NCBI GenBank assembly: GCA_002395605.1
Contig: DGXO01000048.1
Span: 1 to 11,469, forward strand
DNA from: Bacteroidales bacterium UBA4230
GTDB lineage: Bacteria; Bacteroidota; Bacteroidia; Bacteroidales; UBA932
Length of the DNA stretch: 11,469 nt
Direction of reading: 5' to 3'
Part shown: positions 6,896 to 11,469 of the stretch, one piece after another
Numbering within the stretch: the first letter of the stretch is position 1
Layout of the letters: the number at the start of each line of letters is the position of its first letter
Notes under the pieces: generated by a model
The model's input: the letters and a program-made list of their open reading frames with translations, nothing else
Databases searched by the model: none
What the model was told of the DNA's origin: nothing
Translations under genes and position numbers: made by a program

Positions 6896-7321
6896 ATGAA
6901 ACACAATATTGAAATTCGCGGCCTTCAGGAGCTGCCCGCCGCGGCGGAAACATTCCTTAAAGAGATAGGAGACAACCGGCTCATAGCGTTTTATGCGCCT
7001 ATGGGAGCCGGTAAAACCACTTTTACCACGGCAATCTGCCACCAGCTTGGCGTCCGGGAAGACGCCGTGAGTTCCCCTACGTTTGCGATCCTCAACGAAT
7101 ACCGTTCGGCCGCTGGAGAACCGGTATTTCACTTTGACTTCTACCGCATAAACCGCTTGTCGGAGGCCCTGGACCTTGGGCTCTACGACTACCTGGACAG
7201 CGGATACCTGTGCCTTATGGAGTGGCCGGAGAACATAGAGGAGTTACTTCCGGAAGAGACCTTGAAAGTGTATATTACAGTGCAGCCGGATGGCAGCAGG
7301 CTGGTAACCTGGGAGGACTGA
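6896..7321 (+). CDS. tsaE: tRNA threonylcarbamoyladenosine (t6A) biosynthesis ATPase TsaE
   Basis: 141 residues, close to the usual family length. With TsaB, TsaC and TsaD it makes t6A at position 37 of ANN-decoding tRNAs; TsaE is the ATPase that supports the TsaB-TsaD complex. The P-loop is YAPMGAGKTT (33-42), followed by SSPTFAILNEY (59-69), FHFDFYRI (78-85) and LMEWPENIEELLP (107-119), all typical of TsaE. The first Gly of the Walker A pattern GxxxxGKT is Ala34 here; Gly39, Lys40 and Thr41 are kept. ATG 6896 follows the envC stop by 4 bases. A longer in-frame start at 6812 lies inside envC and adds residues with no family match, so it was rejected. It is followed after 4 bases by ispE. Confidence 0.95.
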   Translation: MKHNIEIRGLQELPAAAETFLKEIGDNRLIAFYAPMGAGKTTFTTAICHQLGVREDAVSSPTFAILNEYRSAAGEPVFHFDFYRINRLSEALDLGLYDYLDSGYLCLMEWPENIEELLPEETLKVYITVQPDGSRLVTWED

Positions 7322-7325
7322 GGCC

Positions 7326-8159
7326 ATGATTACGCATCCTAACGTAAAAGTGAACCTGGGCCTCAACGTGCTGCGTAAGCGCCCGGACGGCTACCACGAC
7401 CTCGAGACCTTGTTTGTGCCTTATTTCGGCCTTACGGACACCCTGGAAATAATTACCGGAGAGGACTACAGCAGGACTATCGGCCCGCTTCAAGAAAAAT
7501 ACGGGAATCTTTCGCAGGCCATCTCCCCGGACGGCAAACTAATGATTACAATTGCCCGGAAGGAGGGCGTGGACTGGAATCCGCTCAAAGACCTCACCGC
7601 CAAGGCATACATGATGCTGGCGGAGGACTTCAAGCTACCTCCCATGAAAATATACCTTGAAAAGACCAACCCGGTTGGGGCCGGGCTTGGGGGAGGTTCG
7701 GCCGATGCCGCCTTTGCGCTAAGAATGATCTCCGAACTTGCGGAACTGGGGCTCACGGACGACACTCTGGCGGGGTACGCCGCCCGCCTTGGCAGCGACT
7801 GCGCGTTTTTCATATATAATGTGCCCATGATGGGAAGCGGCCGCGGGGAAATCCTGGAGCCGTTCCCGCTGGACATTGGGGGGCTCAGGCTGGAGGTAAT
7901 TGTTCCGGAGGGCATTTCAGTCTCCACGGCCGACGCATATCGCGGCATAGTCCCCCGCATTCCGGAGAAGCCGCTGGCGCAAGTGCTGAAGCAGGATCCC
8001 GCCACCTGGAAGGAGGACTTGAAGAACGATTTTGAGGAAACGGTCTTTGCAAAATACCCCAAATTGGCCCAAATAAAGGCTGATATTTATTTACGGGGAG
8101 CGTTGTATGTGGCGATGAGCGGCAGCGGTTCGTCCCTATATGCGCTTTTTCGTCCCTAA
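7326..8159 (+). CDS. ispE: 4-diphosphocytidyl-2-C-methyl-D-erythritol kinase
   Basis: 277 residues. This GHMP-family kinase phosphorylates 4-diphosphocytidyl-2-C-methylerythritol at the 2-hydroxyl in the MEP pathway to isoprenoids, which supplies undecaprenyl phosphate and quinones. The N-terminal PNVKVNLGLNVL (5-16) holds the catalytic Lys8, and RPDGYHDLETLF (19-30) is the IspE signature. The ATP-binding motif PVGAGLGGGSADAA is at 116-129, the catalytic Asp158 lies in LGSDCAFF, and GHMP motif 3 is MSGSGSSLYALF (264-275). Length and motif spacing are normal. It is the last gene of the operon; the 85-base gap after it and a weak hairpin suggest that transcription ends or drops here. Its presence shows that this organism uses the MEP rather than the mevalonate route. 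Confidence 0.97.
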   Translation: MITHPNVKVNLGLNVLRKRPDGYHDLETLFVPYFGLTDTLEIITGEDYSRTIGPLQEKYGNLSQAISPDGKLMITIARKEGVDWNPLKDLTAKAYMMLAEDFKLPPMKIYLEKTNPVGAGLGGGSADAAFALRMISELAELGLTDDTLAGYAARLGSDCAFFIYNVPMMGSGRGEILEPFPLDIGGLRLEVIVPEGISVSTADAYRGIVPRIPEKPLAQVLKQDPATWKEDLKNDFEETVFAKYPKLAQIKADIYLRGALYVAMSGSGSSLYALFRP

Positions 8160-8200
8160 TCCTTAGAAACAGCAAAACTTTTATTAGGATTCTTGTTTTT
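8155..8200 (+). terminator. Weak terminator candidate after ispE
   Basis: Two overlapping 6-bp inverted repeats, CCTAAT/ATTAGG (8155-8160 with 8183-8188) and AATCCT/AGGATT (8158-8163 with 8186-8191), are followed by CTTGTTTTT. The 22-base loop is long and the two stems exclude each other, so termination would be weak at best. Confidence 0.3.
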
Positions 8201-8230
8201 GAGCCCGCAACTCCCGACCTTGTGAGGGAA

Positions 8231-8238
8231 AAAGTTTG
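8231..8238 (+). promoter_or_regulatory. Weak -7 promoter candidate before the lipoprotein gene
   Basis: AAAGTTTG is one mismatch from TAnnTTTG and ends 6 bases before ATG 8245, nearly the same geometry as the promoter at 4051-4058 (TTTGCAAGG-ATG against TTTGCGAGCC-ATG). A second one-mismatch site, TGTTTTTG, is at 8194-8201. Neither has a well-spaced -33 TTTG. Confidence 0.3.
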
Positions 8239-8244
8239 CGAGCC

Positions 8245-9459
8245 ATGAGGAGAATTGTCTTTACGTTGGCGGTTGCCGCCACACTGATTTCATGTAAAAA
8301 GCCCTTGATGGATACCCTGCCCCGCTGGTACAGCCGGGGGCCGCGCTCCTATATGGCCAATGCCTGGGAGCGGGAGGATACTTCGGCCATAGGGAAGCCG
8401 GTAAAGGGAGGCATCTACTTTACCGCCCTCCGTTTTCCGGACTGGGCAAAATGGCGGGAAGGGGATTTCCGCGGGGCCGAAGCAGTGCTGTTTCTGGACA
8501 GCACGGAGGTTGCCAAGGCTTCGGCCGGGCCGCGTCCGGACCCCGCCAGGATAAGGATTCTGGAGGGGCACATGTGGACGGACATTGCCGAAAATGGAAC
8601 CACGGAGGTTTTCTGCAACGGGGAGCATCGGCTTACTATCCCTGCCGAGGAACTGATCAAGGGACTTTTCACGGAAAACGGCCGCATACATACCCTGGGG
8701 CAGCGTCCGGGAGGGAAGGGCCTTTGCTACAGGATAAATGGCGAGGAGGTCTTTTCCACTGGCGCCGGCACGGTTATGGGCTCTTTCATGAGGGACACCA
8801 GCGGGGTTTACTTCGTTTACGGGATCCCTATCAGAAATGGAGATTCGGCCACCACGGAATACCATATAATAAAGGGGGCCGAAGACATCAAGGCCGTTAC
8901 GCCGAACAAGGGGGGTGTCATTTATGACATCCGTGTGCGGGACGGTACGGTTTACCGGAGCGAGCGCAGGGGCGAAAGCCCGTCCAGCCTGTGCCTGGTG
9001 TCAGGAGAGGCCTTTCACTCCATGGGCGTTGGAGAGTCGGAGGACATTCACCTTTGCCGGCTCATGGAACTTGAGGAGGAGATGATGATAAAGGGGTATT
9101 CCGTGGCAGGGAACATCACCACACACTGGATAAGGTCCAAGGACGGGATCCGCCACCAGGTAACAAGCCGCCGCGGGGGCATTCCGGACATCTACTCAGA
9201 TGGCGTTTCCATAGCGCACCTTGTCACCGGCATTGCCGACAAGGTTACAATGATTCATGCCGAAAACACGGACTTTTCCATAGAGGAAGAGGGCCTGTGC
9301 CTTGTATCATCGGGTTCGGCCTGCGCCGACTACAAAGGCGGAGTGTTTGCCGCAGCCCTTTCAGACACTTCTTTCAGGGCTCACCGCATCTTTGTGGGCG
9401 GACGTCTGATTCCGCTTGAATTCAACGGGTACTTCACATCTTTAACAATATCTGAGTAA
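8245..9459 (+). CDS. Lipoprotein of unknown function, possible beta-propeller
   Basis: 404 residues from ATG 8245. The N terminus is a lipoprotein signal: RR, hydrophobic 4-14, then lipobox LISC with Cys17 as the lipidated residue. The following KKPLMDT lacks the acidic run that directs Bacteroidota lipoproteins to the cell surface, so a periplasm-facing location is more likely. I do not recognise the mature part. It is beta-rich and shows recurring short turns of the form hydrophobic-x-[N/D/G]G: FCNGEHRL (123-130), YRINGEEVF (162-170), YDIRVRDGTVY (227-237), IYSDGVSIAHL (316-326) and IFVGGRLIPLEFNGY (382-396), spaced unevenly. LCLVSG recurs at 249 as LCLVSS at 351. This could be a divergent beta-propeller. 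An in-frame TTG at 8236 would add 3 residues. Its stop overlaps the yifB start (TAATG), so the two are probably co-translated, though a link in function is unproven. Confidence 0.85.
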   Translation: MRRIVFTLAVAATLISCKKPLMDTLPRWYSRGPRSYMANAWEREDTSAIGKPVKGGIYFTALRFPDWAKWREGDFRGAEAVLFLDSTEVAKASAGPRPDPARIRILEGHMWTDIAENGTTEVFCNGEHRLTIPAEELIKGLFTENGRIHTLGQRPGGKGLCYRINGEEVFSTGAGTVMGSFMRDTSGVYFVYGIPIRNGDSATTEYHIIKGAEDIKAVTPNKGGVIYDIRVRDGTVYRSERRGESPSSLCLVSGEAFHSMGVGESEDIHLCRLMELEEEMMIKGYSVAGNITTHWIRSKDGIRHQVTSRRGGIPDIYSDGVSIAHLVTGIADKVTMIHAENTDFSIEEEGLCLVSSGSACADYKGGVFAAALSDTSFRAHRIFVGGRLIPLEFNGYFTSLTISE

Positions 9460-11018
9460 TGCTTGTCAATATACATTCGGCAAAGATAACGGGCATAAAA
9501 GCCGTGCCCGTAACCGTGGAAGTAAACATCACCCTTGGGATAGGGATTCATCTTGTGGGCCTGGCCGATACTGCGGTAAGGGAGAGCCTCCTTAGGACGG
9601 TGACCGCCCTCCAGGCGCTTGGATTTCATGTTCCGGGCAAGAAAATAGTGATAAATCTGGCACCCGCGGACCTACACAAACAGGGCAGCGGCTACGACAT
9701 CCCCATTGCCCTTGGGATAGTGGCGGCGTCCGGCCAAAGGGAGATGCCGCTACTGGACAAGTTCCTGATAATGGGAGAATTGGGGCTGGACGGAAGTGTC
9801 CGGTATGTGAGCGGCTCCCTGCCTATGGTGGAACTTGCCATGGAAAGCGGCTTTACGGGGTGCATCCTTCCGGAGGTTTCGGCCCTGGAGGCGGTGGACT
9901 ACACGGGAACGCAGGTGTACGGGGTAAAGACGCTGGAAGACGTCCTGAGGATTCTTAGCGGGGAGGAGGATGCCGAAGACCTCCTTATCTGGAACACTGA
10001 GGCCTACCGCGAGGCCCGTGAGAGCGCCCTTCATCCTGTGCGGAAGTACATGGATTTTTCGGAAATAGTGGGGCAGGACGCCGCAAAAAGGGGCGTGGAG
10101 ATAGCGGCGGCAGGCCAGCACAATGTCCTTCTGGTTGGGGCCCCCGGAAGCGGAAAAACCTCGCTTGCAAAGGCCCTGGCGGGGATTCTGCCGCCCATGA
10201 CGCTGGAAGAGAGCGCCGTCACCTCCAAAATATACTCCGTTGCGGGAGCGTCGGCCGGGGGCTTCGGCCTCATGAGGACAAGGCCTTTCAGGGCGCCGCA
10301 TATTTCGGCCTCGAAAGCGGCACTGCTGGGAGGCGGGAGCGGAGACAACATCCTTCCCGGGGAGGTTTCACTGGCTACGGGCGGGATACTCTTTCTTGAT
10401 GAATTTTGTGAAGCGCCGAAGTCTACCCTGGAGGCGCTGCGGGGGCCTATGGAAGACCGCAAGGTGTGCATTTCCAGGCTCAAGGCAAAGATTGAGTATC
10501 CGGCGTCGTTCATGCTGGTGGCAGCCACAAACCCCTGCCCTTGCGGCTATTACGGAGAGGCCGACCGCTGCACCTGCACGCCCACCGTCAGGAACGCCTA
10601 TCTGTCAAAGCTCTCCGGACCCATCATGGACAGAATAGATATCCAACTTTGGATGCATCCCGTTGAGACTCAGGCGCTTATTAATGGCGGAAAGGCCGAA
10701 CCCTCCGCGGCCGTTGCCGAAAGGGTGGTGCGGGCGCGGGAAATGCAGCAGGCCCGCTTCAGCGGGACAGGGATATTCACAAACTCCGAAATGTCCGGGG
10801 CGCAGTTGGAAGAGTTTTGTCCGCTTTCGGCCAGTTGCAAGGACCTTCTGGAGAAGATAATAGACAGGCAGGGGCTGAGCGCCAGGGCATACACGCGAAT
10901 CATCAAGATTTCACGCACCATCGCAGACCTTGCCGGGGCGCCGGACATCCTTCCCGTCCACATTGCCGAAGCCGCCAGTTACCGTTTCCTGGACCGCCGG
11001 CACGTGATGGGACTATAG
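9459..11018 (+). CDS. yifB: YifB/ComM-family AAA+ ATPase (Mg-chelatase-like)
   Basis: 519 residues, near the family norm of about 500-510. The N-terminal ChlI/Lon-like domain spans about 15-145 (VGLADTAVRESLLRTVTALQ at 33-52; APADLHKQGSGYDIPIALG at 68-86). The AAA+ Mg-chelatase domain spans about 197-400, with Walker A GAPGSGKTS (227-235), Walker B ILFLDEF (310-316) and a sensor segment VAATNPC (354-360). The C-terminal helical domain spans about 410-510. Four cysteines in NPCPCGYYG...RCTCTP (360, 362, 371, 373) are the family's likely metal-binding insert. In Haemophilus and Vibrio the homologue ComM is a helicase that drives branch migration during natural transformation; in bacteria without known competence the role is less clear. 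It is not a true magnesium chelatase, since no other chlorophyll or cobalamin chelatase subunit is nearby. The ATG shares one base with the lipoprotein stop. Confidence 0.95.
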   Translation: MLVNIHSAKITGIKAVPVTVEVNITLGIGIHLVGLADTAVRESLLRTVTALQALGFHVPGKKIVINLAPADLHKQGSGYDIPIALGIVAASGQREMPLLDKFLIMGELGLDGSVRYVSGSLPMVELAMESGFTGCILPEVSALEAVDYTGTQVYGVKTLEDVLRILSGEEDAEDLLIWNTEAYREARESALHPVRKYMDFSEIVGQDAAKRGVEIAAAGQHNVLLVGAPGSGKTSLAKALAGILPPMTLEESAVTSKIYSVAGASAGGFGLMRTRPFRAPHISASKAALLGGGSGDNILPGEVSLATGGILFLDEFCEAPKSTLEALRGPMEDRKVCISRLKAKIEYPASFMLVAATNPCPCGYYGEADRCTCTPTVRNAYLSKLSGPIMDRIDIQLWMHPVETQALINGGKAEPSAAVAERVVRAREMQQARFSGTGIFTNSEMSGAQLEEFCPLSASCKDLLEKIIDRQGLSARAYTRIIKISRTIADLAGAPDILPVHIAEAASYRFLDRRHVMGL

Positions 11019-11469
11019 TTTGTCCAGGACCAGCTGGAGGTGAATGTCAAAGTTCTTCTTGATGCGCTGGACGGCGTCATGGAAACTCATGCGCTCGTCT
11101 CCGTTGATGATGTTGCCGCCGTTTTGGGAAGCATCCTGTGCGGGGTTCCACATCTTGAAGTTCAGCTCTGCGCTTTCCGTGAGCTGTCCCTCAAGTTCAT
11201 CTATGTAGGCCGGAATGGTCTGGAGTTGAGGGAGTAGTTCGCGGAGGCGTGCCCTCACAGCTTCAAGGAATGCGGGGTCCTGGAACAGGCGGTCGTACCA
11301 TATTGCATGGCGGTTTATGAGCCTGTAGTCTCCTCCGGTGGTGTCGAAGGTGAGCACTCCCCAGTCAAAGTCCCAGCAGGGCCCGGCGGTTAGTTTTCCG
11401 TCCTTGTCCTTATGGAAAAAGACGCTTCCGGGGTTACCCAGTTCATGGTTTGTCATCACCTCAAAGACT
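11013..11469 (-). CDS. CotH-kinase-family protein, C-terminal part only
   Basis: The 151 complete codons to the window edge are open, and the frame continues past the edge (VFEVMTNHELGNPGSVFFHK), so the N terminus is outside the window. The segment has the CotH signature: an EVMTNHELGNPG helix and loop, then an FFHKDKDGKLTAG turn, and the acidic GPCWDFDWG motif, whose Asp residues in CotH kinases bind Mg-ATP. The C-terminal helices include MSFHDAVQRIKKNFDIHLQL, a normal family ending. Bacillus CotH phosphorylates spore-coat proteins; in Bacteroidota such proteins are usually exported and of unknown substrate. The local GTG/ATG codons at 11459 and 11456 are internal, because the family motif begins upstream. 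It converges on yifB and shares six bases with it. Confidence 0.85.
   Translation of the reverse strand, partial: VFEVMTNHELGNPGSVFFHKDKDGKLTAGPCWDFDWGVLTFDTTGGDYRLINRHAIWYDRLFQDPAFLEAVRARLRELLPQLQTIPAYIDELEGQLTESAELNFKMWNPAQDASQNGGNIINGDERMSFHDAVQRIKKNFDIHLQLVLDKL

Noticed and set aside
1..11469. Frequent TTCGGCC / GGCCGAA words
   Set aside because: They occur mostly in coding DNA as Ser-Ala, Phe-Gly-like or Glu-Ala codon pairs, so they look like codon bias rather than an uptake or regulatory signal. A whole-genome word count would decide.
1..11469. tRNA, rRNA, CRISPR array, insertion sequence, prophage or defence genes
   Set aside because: I saw no regular spaced repeats, transposase motifs, tRNA-like cloverleafs or defence-family motifs on either strand.

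Overview
The window reads as chromosomal DNA from an anaerobic member of the Bacteroidota, most likely Bacteroidales. Genes are fairly GC-rich by eye, with short AT-rich gaps, so an Alistipes/Rikenellaceae-like or uncultured high-GC gut lineage would fit, but no species can be named. The signs are: promoters of the Bacteroidota type (TAnnTTTG at -7), an almost complete lack of Shine-Dalgarno sequences, a class III (oxygen-sensitive) ribonucleotide reductase, an ECF sigma factor paired with a membrane-anchored outer-membrane-barrel-like protein, a Bacteroidota-type TPR protein next to an EnvC-like protein, and a CotH-family protein.

Layout. (1) 1-2066, minus: nrdD, anaerobic ribonucleoside-triphosphate reductase, 3' end cut by the window edge. 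(2) 2067-2286: AT-rich control region with an intrinsic terminator for the upstream operon, a good -7 promoter element for nrdD, a 13-bp direct repeat and small palindromes. (3) 2287-3977, minus: a two-gene operon with a 4-base ATGA overlap, an ECF sigma factor followed by a protein with an anti-sigma-like N terminus, one membrane helix and a C-terminal beta-barrel-like domain. (4) 3978-4063: an 86-bp divergent promoter region whose two predicted promoters overlap. (5) 4064-8159, plus: a compact four-gene operon, TPR protein / EnvC-like protein / tsaE / ispE, with junctions of -4, +4 and +4 bases. (6) 8160-8244: a short gap with a weak terminator candidate and a weak promoter candidate. (7) 8245-11018, plus: a lipoprotein of unknown function whose stop overlaps the start of a YifB/ComM-family AAA+ ATPase gene. 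(8) 11013-11469, minus: the C-terminal part of a CotH-kinase-family protein, converging on yifB with a 6-base overlap.

Most of the window is housekeeping: deoxynucleotide supply, cell-wall cleavage control, t6A tRNA modification and isoprenoid precursor synthesis. No mobile element, CRISPR array, RNA gene or obvious defence system was found. The points most worth a second look are the sigma factor with its composite helix-plus-barrel partner, its overlapping promoter with the envelope operon, the repeats upstream of nrdD, and the uncharacterised lipoprotein coupled to yifB.
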